A stretch of 64,000 bases of DNA, taken from Mugil cephalus. Lineage: Eukaryota > Chordata > Actinopteri > Mugiliformes > Mugilidae. Each line of letters starts with the position of its first letter. Position 1 is the stretch's first letter. Both the position numbers and the translations under genes were made by a program. The notes below the pieces were generated by a model. That model was not told where the DNA came from. It saw only the letters and a list, made by a program, of their open reading frames with translations, and did not search any database. Location of the stretch: NCBI RefSeq assembly GCF_022458985.1, contig NC_061786.1:4511501-4575500 (forward strand), in the 5' to 3' direction. Below are positions 1 to 11,200 of the stretch, in pieces.

Positions 1-1839
1 GCCTGAGGACAGCAAACAGCTCTGGTATGGTGGTGTTAGGATCCAGAAGAACCTCCCTGCACTGCGGCTCACTGGGGTCAAAGAAGGAGAACTCTGGGGA
101 GGGGTCAGAAGGACAATAACACACGTTCACTGCATTAACTCAAAAACTGAAATCTTGCATTATGCACACTCAAGAGAGCATGTGTGAAACACATGCTCCC
201 AGAGATACGCTAACTTTCTGCAAAAGACTGTTCGACTGATTCAGTCAAATCAGTAATGTTGGGAAATGCCCTTGCTATGCTTGCAGAGGCGAATAAAATC
301 AGATGTAACAGTGGAGGGCATGCCGAGGGCCAAATGAAGCCTAACATGACCGGACTGTGACTAAAAACAAATAGCATGCGCTCCAATATGTCTGTGACGG
401 TTTTCAGTCATCCAGGACATGGTAATGAAAAAGCATTTTAAAAAAGCAGCTGGAATTGTTGAGTTTTGAGAAGATGTGTCGCCACTCATCCGAGCAGTTT
501 CTTCAATTCTAAGGGACTGGTAGGAAGTTTAAACAGCCCCCACCCTCAACCACAGGGAAGTATCTAGTCCTTAATGGAGATGAACTGCATTAGTTTCTGA
601 CAGGTAATATCCACATAGACCTTTATTGTAAAACTGATACAAGGTTTTCTTGTTTGCTTTGTTTTCTGAATTCCTTTTTTTTCACTTTCTGAAGATATGA
701 AGTGATTTTTTAGTCCCATCATTAAAACAATTATTACAAGAAACCTGTACCCTTACAAGTGAGCAGCCATGAAAAGACAACAAATCTCTCGAATACTCAA
801 CTACCATGACTAATACTAAAAAGCTGTTGTGTTTTGAGTCAATTCAAATCAAGACGTGATTATTACTAGATTTCATGATCAGAAACACAGAGAAAAGATT
901 TCAAACAACATTTTAATCCAGTCTACCGAGTGCTTCAGTGAGTGTGTCGATGAGCCTGAAATGTCACACTGTGTGTGTGTGTGTGTGTGTATAGATACTG
1001 TGTACACGTATGGATCCTCACCACAGTCATTGGGCATGGGTGCAGAGGCCACCTGGTGGATAACTGACCGCTGATGGGAAGAAAGTCTCGTGTGGTTGCC
1101 CAGGACCGTGTCCCCTTCCACAGGCTCTGAAACATCCTCCTTTGTCATCTCCCCCTCAGGGCCTGTGGTTGGAACAATATTAGAAGGTCTATTCTGAGAA
1201 CACAAGTAGGTCTAATCTCTCCATAAAAGCAGACACACTATATTAAAACTTTTTAGTTGTGCAACATGAGAAATCCCAACTTGTATTCACAGTACAGGAC
1301 AGTAAGAGCAGTGCCAGCTTAAGTTCTCTGTCAACTAAACAAAATAAGGTGATCATGTTGAGTATTCAACTAAATGGCAGGAAATTAGTGATAAGGACAC
1401 AGCACTTGTCAAAGTAAGAACATATAACTATGATCTCAAACACATTTCAGATAAAAAAACAAAACAAATCTTGACTGATGGGTTTTAGTCACCCTGGAAA
1501 GATGGATTCACGGTGGACCTCAAAACATCAAAAATCTGATTCTTCATACAACTTTTCCAAGCCGAGCTTTGAATTTGCTTTTGCTTTTCCAATTGCTTAT
1601 GATTAGATGCACCTTCAGCCACCGCGCCTTCATATAGACAAACACTAGTCTAATCTTGAAACATTATGACGTTGTAAGAGGGACACAGGAAAAAGGAACT
1701 ACCCTTAAGAGGCTGAACTACAAGCACACATACACACACAGGCCTAAGCCTGTGAAAGCAACGCTGAGCGTGAAATCTTCCAGCGCAACCAACACTCACT
1801 GTCATCCTCTGCTTTATCCTCTTTCCTGTTGATCTCCAT
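1..1839 (-). CDS. clip4: CAP-Gly domain-containing linker protein 4, N-terminal part (gene runs off the left edge)
   Basis: Coding exons on the minus strand are 1839-1800, 1148-1022 (exon 1162-1022) and 93-1 (continues outside). The last exon reads EFSFFDPSEPQCREVLLD and then TTIPELFAVLR, which closely matches the segment before the ankyrin repeats of vertebrate CLIP4. The exon before it ends SAPMPNDC, again as in CLIP4. The junction is in phase: the exon ends in G at 1022 with donor gtgagg, and AG at 93-92 completes Glu. Acceptors caaccacag (before 1162) and tccccag (before 93) are good. The family has ankyrin repeats and CAP-Gly domains that bind microtubule ends; those lie outside the window. 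The start is uncertain. Human CLIP4 begins near the Met at 1148 (MTKEDV here), but an upstream exon with donor gtgagt at 1799 keeps the frame open and offers an earlier Met at 1839 (MEINRKEDKAEDD). CLIP3 is the close alternative, but the sequence fits CLIP4 better. Confidence 0.85.
94..1021 (-). other. clip4 intron
   Basis: The intron lies between the two N-terminal exons. Its only notable content is a (TG)n microsatellite at 970-991, some 30 bp inside the donor. I see no other structure. Confidence 0.7.
970..991. repeat. (TG)n microsatellite
   Basis: About eleven uninterrupted TG units lie in a clip4 intron. Confidence 0.95.
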
Positions 1840-2689
1840 GAGAGCCTCCCAGTCGAGCTAAGCTAAAATCAGAGACACAGACTGGGTCCAGTAGAACATC
1901 TTACTAAATCCTTCCCAAAATAACTCGCAGGCACACTGACTGCCCCCTCCTCAATCTCCAATAACACACACCCAATCCCAGTAGCCAGCACATTTTGAAG
2001 GCATGTGGTTGTCACATCTGACTCTCCCCGGCTGGAATGTCACTCTCACTTTCCAGTCATGTGCCCTGCTGACCCCAGTGCCACTTTGTCTGACTAGCCG
2101 ACCATAACATCACAATGTAAAGGACGTGTCTGTCGGGTGACAGTGCATATAAACAGTGCCAAGGGGCATCCAAGTGGCGGCTGTGATTACAAGGACTGTC
2201 CTTCACCGTGAAGGCCGCTGTCCAATTCCCCCTGACAGCAAGCATCCACACTTCTAAACCACCTATAAGCAAGAGTCTGAATGAATCAAGCGAGTAACGA
2301 AATGAAATAAATCCCTTAAAATAAACTGCTGGATGCAGTCTTCAAACAGAGAAACAACTTTTTAAAACTTCAAGAAGAGTATCATATTTTGTTGATGTAA
2401 AAGTAGTGCAAGTGTCTCGTCGAGACAGATGGTAAGTGAGCAAACACGAACGACACATTAGCCCTGAAACTAAAGCAGCTCAACTTGCATTCATTTTATC
2501 ACATATTGTCCTCACTTAAACATATCGGACAAAAACTTCTTTCTGCTTGTTTACTGGATACGCCATGACAATTTTGTGTTAAATTGAATGCAGTGGAACT
2601 CCAGCAGATTGATACAGCTGTACAACAGCTCACCTTTCTGTAACAGTTAACCCCATATTATCCTTATTAATGGTCACTATTTCACCTGA

Positions 2690-2945
2690 CTGTCATTCCT
2701 ATGTATACTGTTTATTCTTTCATCTCTATTTCATGTACATTTGTTGATATGCCAATTCAGTTTTTTCTTACGCTCTTTTCTGTTTTATTTTACTAGATAT
2801 CACTTATATTTTATTTTATTATAACATTACTTTATCTTTCTTTTTACTTGTGCTTCTCAAGAGAGTTTCTTTTATGCGCAACTAAGCTACTGTGACCAAG
2901 CAATTTCCCCAGTGGATCATTAAAGTCTGTCTAAGTCTAAGTCAA
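2690..2945 (+). mobile_element. LINE-like 3' tail (L2/Rex type), relic
   Basis: The stretch ends CTACTGTGACCAAGCAATTT, then ccccagtggatcattaaagt, followed by short repeats of ctaagt. This resembles the 3' UTR end of fish L2/Rex-like LINEs, which often end in a short tandem repeat. No coding part remains; it looks like a 5'-truncated insertion. The left border is uncertain. Confidence 0.5.
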
Positions 2946-3409
2946 ACTACATCATCCAGGACGATCACACAGCTGAATTACCCCCTCTCCATTTCAACAT
3001 AAACGGATCATTAGAACAGTCATGAAGGCAGGCTTGAGTGCGGGGCTGTTTTATTAGAACGCATTTATTTACACCAGTGTACCTAATGAACTGGCAAGGG
3101 AGTGTCGTTTGCCATTTTAAAGTTGCTCCAGCGTTCATGCAGCTCGTATGTAGTGACAGAGTACTTGTAATCACCAGTCACGGTCTCTCAACAGATTAGC
3201 ACTGTGCTGTGTGACCCAGGACAACGGCCCACTTCTGCAAAAAGCCTCTCCTTGTTCGTCTGTGCAGTGATGTCACCCTGCACCCTTCTTCACATCTAAT
3301 GAAAAGACAACCCGGCCAAAACGGGGTCCAAACATTTAGTCCAACTATTGCTTTATGATAACTTACTACAGACATATTAACTTCCCTTCTGTTTGACTGC
3401 AGTGTCTAT

Positions 3410-3814
3410 TAGGGATGTTTGTATTGATCCAGAAATAGATACTTCCGTGTATTTTTTAGATTCAATCTTCACATCAAAATATCGATGCGAAGTCCACTTT
3501 CACAAGAAATATTAATACTTTTGCTCACCTGACACCTGAGATCGACCTCTATGATGGAAGCCCTTCACAGAGACAGGCAATATCCAGGTTAACAGTGAAA
3601 ATACATCACAGTGCCCGTCACTGGCATATACACGTAGATCATGTCAACACACTGTTGTTTCTAAACAAAAACGAAAAGTCTGGTATTTGGCTTGTTTAAT
3701 TCTTATCTTATAAGTTTTATATACACAAGTAGACATCTATTGGTATGGGAATATTAGCCTTGGTACTAGTTGGTATCGAATCTAGATGAAAAAAGGTGGT
3801 ATCGCACATCCCTA
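3410..3814. mobile_element. Non-autonomous hAT-like element (MITE) with near-perfect 8 bp target duplication
   Basis: The 405 bp segment begins TAGGGATGT and ends ACATCCCTA, a 9 bp terminal inverted repeat. It is flanked by GTGTCTAT (3402-3409) and GTGACTAT (3815-3822), 8 bp direct repeats with one mismatch. An 8 bp duplication is typical of hAT elements. It has no transposase frame, so it would depend on an autonomous relative. Confidence 0.65.
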
Positions 3815-4551
3815 GTGACTATGACTCTATTAAATGTCCTGTCAGATACGTCATTGTTACAATAACAAAGTTTGCTAAGTGGGTGTGACTGTTTTCACTT
3901 GACCTGATTAGCCACCTTTACCTCATCAACCTGAGCACAGAGGAGCACACACCTGTTGTAGTAGTCACCGACCTGCAGCAGAAAAGCACCACGGCCCTAC
4001 TGCACAGTGATGCAGATTATTCTTCATCTCTCACATGAACCTGGCATTAGTCACCTAAATGATTTCACCCGAAGATGATATCATCTTTAGCAGTGACTAA
4101 CCCCCCGTGTTTCGTCTTCACAACCCCGGATTCAAGTGACACTACAGTTTGTTTAAAGTGAAATCGAGCTGTTCTCAAATAAAATTTGTCCACTAACTCA
4201 ACTATTAACCTAGCAACATGCCGACAGTGACAGTTAGCCGGCTAGCATATGTTCAAAAGCCAACTCGGGCTTAGCAACAGATAAAGCACACCTCATAGAA
4301 GTAATATTAAAGGCAATGTCTAGTCCCAACAAGCAGTCAGATGCCACTGATTTGGCTCAGTGAATGTGCAATGTGGAAAAGTTGCACAGGTGTCTTCGCT
4401 CACATTAGCTCCTTAGAGGTAACGTTAATGTACACTAGCATAAATATTGGGCCAAGCGCTCAGGCTACTAAAACTACATTTGGCGAAAGAAATGAAACAA
4501 ATATCCTGATACGCTGCTAAAGATACGTAAATGTATTAACGTCGCCCTCAC

Positions 4552-4690
4552 CTTGCAGCTTGTTTCACTTCGCTCATGGGGAAATTGACAGGAAAACCAG
4601 TAGTGGATTTTCTTTCCGTCAAATGCGACACTACATTGCATAACTAAGGTACTTTCCTGTTGGGCTTCAGAATAAAGGCGACTGCCACAC
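4552..4690 (-). other. clip4: Probable first (5' UTR) exon of clip4
   Basis: A strong donor (GCAAG, then gtgagg) ends the candidate exon at 4552, and an ETS-type motif ACTTCCGG lies at about 4691-4698, a common arrangement at TATA-less promoters. The exon holds an ATG at 4577 that opens a short upstream reading frame out of frame with clip4. Another frame through the exon is open and in phase with the downstream coding exon. No transcript evidence is available, so membership in clip4 is inferred from strand and position. Confidence 0.45.
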
Positions 4691-4714
4691 ACTTCCGGTC
4701 TTCAAAATAATTGT

Positions 4715-4844
4715 AAAAAAAGAAAAGAAAAGAAAAGAAAAGAAAAGAAAAGAAAAGAAAAGAAAAGAAAAGAAAAGAAAAGAAAAGAAAAGAAAAGAAA
4801 AGAAAAGAAAAGAAAAGAAAAGAAAAGAAAAGAAAAGAAAAGAA
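4715..4844. repeat. (AAAAG)n pentanucleotide array
   Basis: About 25 near-perfect AAAAG units form a purine tract on the plus strand, directly upstream of the presumed clip4 promoter. The minus-strand reading frame of repeated FLFFS across it is a translation of the repeat, not a gene. Confidence 0.95.
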
Positions 4845-5584
4845 TCACACATATATTAGAAGATATCAAGCATCATCACACATATATTCACACACAGATC
4901 TATATGTGGCCCCTGTGTGCATATGTTTGACTAGCATGGTAGCATTATTTAGAGTAGGCCATATTTCATGTTTTAATGGTGAAACTGACATTTACTGCTC
5001 TTGGACAAATGCACTGCATGTGGCAAACATTTAAAATAGAAAATCCAATCTCATAATTGAAAGGGGACCAGAGGAGGACTATGCCACAGGTCAATTTAAG
5101 TTCAACAGCTCCTCTATCATTTCATGTCTCAGACCGCACACAGTTACATTTCCCATCTTTCTGTTCAGCAGGTGGTTATTTCCCCAGAGCTGTGGTGGAT
5201 GGGGGACACTTCCCTTCGATGTCTATCTGTTTGACACTTACTGGTTCAGGTCTGATCGCATTTAACTTAGATGAGAGAGTGTGTGCATCAGCAAAAGTGA
5301 TCTGTTTGTTAATCTTCTTCTAATAAAGTCTCAATTTTATATATGAAATTATACAAATCTGATCATTAGGTCGAATTATTTCCAGCAAACTCAATATGAT
5401 GTTTGTAGTCAGTTTGCATGCTGTAAAACGGTTTATTTATTTATTATTAAGACAAAAAACATCCATCTTTCACTTGTTGGTTAATTCTGGTCTGTTTATA
5501 TCTGCTTATATATATATATTTACGTTTTGTGAGGCTGATGTTGTTTGCTCTCAGCTGGGGAACACAGTGTTACTGCCCAACGCG
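4845..5584. other. Intergenic region between clip4 and cimip5
   Basis: This is the head-to-head gap between the minus-strand clip4 and the plus-strand cimip5. It holds AT-rich sequence and a short TA run near 5507-5518. I see no gene. Confidence 0.6.
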
Positions 5585-5598
5585 GTTTCCATGGAAAC
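5585..5598. promoter_or_regulatory. RFX X-box palindrome
   Basis: GTTTCCATGGAAAC is a perfect 14 bp palindrome matching the X-box bound by RFX factors (half-site GTTNCC, inverted, no spacer). It lies 137 bp before the cimip5 start codon, where X-boxes of cilia genes usually lie. Function is inferred. Confidence 0.65.
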
Positions 5599-5605
5599 GT
5601 AAACA
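5599..5605 (+). promoter_or_regulatory. Forkhead (FOXJ1-type) site next to the X-box
   Basis: GTAAACA matches the forkhead core RYMAAYA and follows the X-box directly. FOXJ1 and RFX factors act together on motile-cilia genes, so the pair fits the product encoded downstream. Confidence 0.5.
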
Positions 5606-5734
5606 AAAGTACAGGCAGTGATTTGTCTTCGCTCACTGGCGCTTCAACTGCAGTTTGGTTCATTTCGTGCGTATCAAAGTCTGTGCTGTGTTTTGTTCGT
5701 TGAACAGCGGTCTTTCTTTCAATCAGCTTCCGGA

Positions 5735-6660
5735 ATGGACCTGAACAGCGTTAGGCGCGTATCTTCAGCCGGTTACCGATTACAGGAGCGATCAAATGGG
5801 GCCAGACCGACAATAACCCCTCCACCGGCCCCCAGGCCGCGGTACGCTAGAGGAGACACTGCGCCCGCGGTTCAACACTCAGACGGAGATGATGCCGTTA
5901 AACAAGATCAAGTGTGGAAACAGGTGGTGTGGAGCGAGAGGAGAGGAGTCCTGGAGTGGTGAGTATTACTTAAATATATGGAAGGGAACGCGCTGAATCG
6001 CCAGACTTTATTTCAGACAGATGAGGATTACAAATATCCAAATTTGTAGCTTTAGTTAAGTTTAAGTCGTTGCAGATCTGTTCTGCTTTACAGAAGCTAA
6101 GCACACCTGACCGATACTGTCTGATCCACAGGGAGAAGAACTGGAGCTTTCTCAGGAACTATGATCAGCTGGTAAGAAATGCCTAAGCTAGATGGACATT
6201 GTTGTGTTCAGTCTCCTTCTGAAATAGCTCTTCTGAAATTAAACCAGAGTACACATTTATTTTTAGCACAGAAACTAACTTATGATGCCAACCTTTTAAA
6301 AAATATCAATTGGTTTTGCAGTCAGAGTTGTCAATTTCTTCAGCATCATTTGTGGATGTGTATAATGTCAGCCTTATCTGCAAGTCCTTTAAAACTACGG
6401 CACAAAGCCACAGTTTCATGGACATGTCTAACAACTGTGGCTTTATCCCCTGTGTGTCTGTATAGGGACGGCTGAGGTCAGAGGAGCCTCTGCCCAGTTA
6501 CGTGCCACTCTTCTCTGATCGTGTCCCCAACACCACCAACCAAATGTTCGGCAACAGGCTGTCCACTGAGCTGGGGGCCAAAGTGGTCAGGCTGGACAAC
6601 CTGTTGCTCTGGTCAGGACATCACAAGCGCAAGATGGACCCAGAGATGCTGTCCTACTAG
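5735..6660 (+). CDS. cimip5: Ciliary microtubule inner protein 5 (C2orf50 homologue)
   Basis: Three coding exons: 5735-5958, 6132-6171 and 6466-6660 (stop TAG). Donors are gtgagt and gtaaga; acceptors are ccacag and gtatag. They join in phase into 152 residues. The product starts MDLNSVRRVSSAGYRLQERS, has a Pro/Arg-rich stretch around residues 30-40, then WKQVVWSERRGVLEWEKNW (about 60-78) and a C-terminal block with SYVPLFSDRVPNTTNQMFGN and LGAKVVRLDNLL. These match vertebrate C2orf50, a small protein of ciliated and testis tissue renamed as a ciliary microtubule inner protein. It has no signal peptide or membrane segment. The neighbour slc66a3 on the same strand is also its human neighbour, which supports orthology. 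The start is the Met that opens the conserved N-terminus. The name and cilium role come from family knowledge, not this sequence. Confidence 0.88.
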
Positions 6661-7650
6661 ATCACTCTGGAGACACTTCACATGTGGACCTGCACGTCAA
6701 GTCTTTACTGTAACCCTTGGACTCCTCAAAGCAGTCACTGTATATTGTCTCCATGTGTGGCGCAGTAAGGTCAGCGAGGTGTGGTACACCTTAGTGGGGT
6801 TAGCTTTAATCTGTATTGAGAAAACAGGCATCTACTTAGAAGCCATACTGGAAGAGCAGCCTGGAGTAATAAGAAAAAAATATATATATATTGTCCTGCA
6901 GTTATGTACCATCATAGGTTTATCTTGATTTTACTTTAAGCTCAGAAATTGTTAAAGTTGGTCAAAATGAGCAGGCATACAGAATTCAATGATAAAGACA
7001 GGTGAGAAGGGAAGACACAGGCAGATCAGATTCACATTATCTGCACTCTATCAGGTATCAGATACTTGATAATCTAACAAGACACCTGATGAAAGTTGGA
7101 TGAGTGAAAGGTTGTATTGCCACTCCTGTTCTTTGTTAAAGGCCTGCGTACTTAAAATAGTTCTGCAGGAACATAAGAAGTAAGAAGAGAGGAGCTTAAA
7201 ATCAGGCATGAAGTCTCTACAAATCCCTGAGCGAAACATAAAAGTTGATATGAGAATCGTAAACAGTAATGTTAGGAGAATATATTTTATTTGGGTGATA
7301 TTTTTTGGTCGTTTTCAATTTTTAAAATATCTGTTACATACTGCTACATGTTTCCGAGCCATTGTTTTGTGGTGTAGCTGTGGAGTTACATCCAGTTAAT
7401 TTAGTCCGATTTTGATTAAGATGTATCCACGTGCACTTTACGTGAACAGCAGCAAATCTCAGGTTTCTGTAACAGATGTACTGTTGTTGTTATTGTGGTT
7501 GTACTGTTGTTATAAAATCATTTGAATAAATATGCTGGCCCCCAGTGAATTTTGATGTCATTGTAATATGATTGATTGTTTGGATATCGCTGCATCGCAT
7601 GGATCTAAGTCAGTGTCTCGTTGGAATAAAGCTTTTGCATTAGAAAGAGT
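6661..7650 (+). other. cimip5: cimip5 3' UTR with two poly(A) signals
   Basis: Non-coding sequence after the stop, with AATAAA at 7525-7530 and at 7625-7630. The second is followed by a T/G-rich stretch (gagtttgtggactgaattcatgttgtt). The transcript probably ends near 7540 or 7645. Confidence 0.6.
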
Positions 7651-8288
7651 TTGTGGACTGAATTCATGTTGTTAAAGTAGAAGTGGTCCGCTGTCTGTCT
7701 ATTATATGATGCTAAGCTGCAATCAGTAGTTTATATACGTTTAATCCGCGTAACGGATAAGATGGAGACAAATGTTTCCAGTTTTAAAGATTAAATTTGA
7801 AGTTTGAGAAACATCACGTGCCAAAATTTCAAATCCTTTCCCCTAGTTTGCCTACAAGCCAATCAGCTTTCAGTTGATGTATACGGAAGTAAGAAAGGAT
7901 GCCGGCTAACCACAGCGGCTAACAGGAAATTGCCCGCTCCACGGAATGATAAAGGAAGAAAACAAGATTGCCTTCAAAATAAAAGTCAATATTTTTTAAA
8001 GGATAGTTTGTGAGAAATAAGCTACACGCCGACACTTAATTCACGTCATATCGCAATTATTATTTGTTTGAGGGGTTTTACAAGAGTGTCGTTGCGTGTC
8101 GTAACGTGTTGGCAGGATTACAAGGTGAGTATTGCTATTATTTTGAAAAGTTTTAACGGAAGTCTTGTTTGAGTTGAAGTATCTTGACGGTGGATACGGG
8201 GAGCAGCAACATAGCAGCTAGGTGTTCTAGAAAAGAAATAAATAATAAACCCGCGGAAAAGTTCCCTTTTTGTTATCTCCTTTGTTGA

Positions 8289-11200
8289 ATGATGGAGTCA
8301 GACAGCTTACTGCATGCCGCCAATTTCAGCACTCTGTTTGTGTGCATGGTGCTAAAGTTCCCTCAGATCTTTGTACTGATGCGGGCGAAATCTGCGACTG
8401 GAGTCAGCCTCAACAGCCTTCTGCTCGAGTTGACAGGGTCAGTACAACTTCTGTGTTTTAAATGCAATGTGTTTTTCATGCAGTAAAGAGCTCAAGCCAT
8501 TAGGTTTTTAAAATATCTCTTTTATTATACGGTCTATGGGTGAGATGCAGCGCTTGTCAAAACAAACTGGTGCTACGAGAAGTGATGTCTTCCTGCTCTT
8601 TCTCAGCCGGTGCATCTCTCACGCAAGTTATCACCTGCCCCACCAAACTCAATTAAAAAGACGTCAAACTTATAGCAGGCAGTGGTTTCCGGCGTAGCAT
8701 GCATTTTTAAACTTAAAATATATTAGTGTCCTAATTCCCAGTGCGTACTGATAAATTCTGCATAAATCTAAACCACCCCCATCTTTTATATTGCCAAAAC
8801 GTTATGAAACATATAATACTGCTTCACTGTCCTAGATTAATAGATGTTGCACAACTCAAAAGCTCCCTTATAATGAAAAAAAGATCCTACCCAGAAGGAT
8901 TAACAGTGAACAACTGTGCTTTGTTTACCCAGCTGAGGATTTTTGGTTTCATTACAGAGGGCAAATAAACAATCAGTGTCAAATAATGTGTTCTCGGACT
9001 TTAAATCAGTGCAGAAGTTATCCGAAGTGTTCTGTTGTATCGAGCAGGAAGAGTTGCCGCTGTCCCTTTCAAAGCTTATATCTGAGGATTTACTGTTGGA
9101 CCGCAGGAGATAAAATCGGTTTCTGCGAGCCTATATCGTCTCTCAGTATCCCATCTGTCCTCGGCGCCTGGCAGAAGCTGCGCTGTCCTAAATGTCTCTA
9201 CTGTGTTGGTGAGTGATGGCCTGCTGTCACTGTGCATGCAACGGTGAAATAGTCCAGCCCTAAAAGTGCACTGGCAAAGATGTTTATGTAGCAATAAATA
9301 AGCTTTATCAGCCTTATTTACACAGCATGGCTACAGCGGAGAAAAGCATCTCCTCTAGTTAATCCTGCATATGTCTCTTGTCCTTCCTTATGAATGTCCA
9401 CTCACAGCATGTGATCACAATTCAGCTTTTAATAGCTCTATCCTAGATTACATCAGCTGGGCGTCAGGTTCTTTTTATCAATACCTTTGACTGTTTCACT
9501 GGTTGCTGTGATTTATGACTTTATATGTTGACGTAAGCGTGGATCGTTCATTTGTATACGTCCAGCCACGTGCTGACCTGTTAGATGAGACCTTAAACTG
9601 GCGAGTTGCAGCAATTCTTTTCCTGAAGACTGCAGCTTCCCACTACATCAGCCTTTGAGCGATCTGTTTTCACACCAGGCACAGTTTCAGCTTCACACCT
9701 GAATTAGTGCTGAAGCTGCTACAGCTAACCTGCACGAACTGACTGAACTTCGGGCTAGGCTCGGGATCACTGCAGAAAAGGAGACGTGCAAGAAGGCCAC
9801 AAACTCCCAACAAAGGAGATCAGAGCGCCTAAAAGAAGTTACACTGAAAAGCAGTGTTGTTTTTTTTTTTGTTTTTTTTTTTTTTTCAACTGGTGACGCT
9901 GCATCCGTGTGGAGAGGCCCGTGACACGTCACAAACAGTCCGTGCACTGAAGCAAACAATGAGCTGGCAGCCTGAATCTCTTCTACACCCTCAACCGCAG
10001 AGGGAAATATGCTGTTTATGGACGTCAGCTCAGCATTCCAGGAATTCTTTCCTACAAACTCCCACCTCAGTGTATCACCACAATCTACTAGTGGGTCACC
10101 GACTTACTGACATGTGGGAAACAGCAGGTGAGTCTAGGGCAAGTCGCCTTTTACGTACAGACAGTATTCACAGGTGTTCCCCTGGGCTATATCCTCAACC
10201 CACTGCACCTTTCCCTCCACACCAGTGTATGTATCCAGCTGTTAATCTCCTGAGGTTTGCAGACGATGGTCAAAACTACTGCAAAAGTTTCTAAGAACTC
10301 CTATTTCCAAATACCTGAAGTGGGAGACTAACGTCAACTGAGTGGAGGATGTACTTTCTGCAGAAACGGATTAATCTGTCACAGGAGCTGCCGAGCCAGT
10401 TCTTCATCACAGCCAATGAATCCTTCCTGTGCACATCCGTCACAGTGTCATTCAGAGCAGCCACAACACAGGATAGGAACAGACACTGGAAACTAGAACA
10501 CAACAAAAAATCACTAGTGCTCCCCTGCCCACCCTCCGGGACTTGTACTCTTCAAGTATCAGGAAACAGACAAGAGAAATCATAACCTATCCCTCACACC
10601 CTGAACACAAGCTTTTTCAACTCTCCCCTCTGGAAGGCAATAAAGATGTCTTCATACCAAAACTAAGAAACACAGGAGCTGTTGCTTTCCTTCCTTCCTG
10701 TCTGTACATGACTTTGTGTATTTTGTTTCTGTTGCTCAAGAATCATCAATGACTTGAACCAAATTCCTTGAGTGTAAAAACAATACAAGACTATAACACT
10801 ACAATAAAGCGGATTCTGATTATAATAATGTCCAGATATAATTTTCTTTGCAGGTTCATTGTCTTCGTAACATACCAGATGTACTATGACTACCCACCTC
10901 CAACATACCTGGAATATCCCATCCTCATTGCTCAAGGTATGCCTTTTTTTTTTTTTTTTTTTTAAGATTTTCTGAGAACTCCTTTATGTTCAAGACTCAT
11001 GCATCATGCTCCCCTCAGTCCATTCATTTAATTCAGGTGAGAGCTTAGTCACACTGAATGATCTTGTTACAGCAAAGCTTCACATATGTTTGACATTCAC
11101 ACAGATCAGCCGCAAATTAAAACCAGTGACAGAGGAAGTGAACAAAGTTATCATGTCCTTAGAATGCCACGTTCTACTGGGGCAAAACTAGGGTCCTGGC

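Larger units (their letters stand above)
1858..4551 (-). other. clip4 5' intron with repeat debris
   Basis: A non-coding interval between the candidate 5' UTR exon and the exon at 1857-1800. It carries a LINE-like 3' tail (2690-2945) and a hAT-like MITE (3410-3814). The remaining sequence has no convincing coding potential. Confidence 0.6.

Noticed and set aside
4667..4852. Open frame of repeated FLFFS on the minus strand
   Set aside because: It is the translation of the AAAAG array.
8986..9216. 76-codon Cys-rich plus-strand frame in slc66a3 intron 1
   Set aside because: No conserved match and no fitting splice phase; probably chance.
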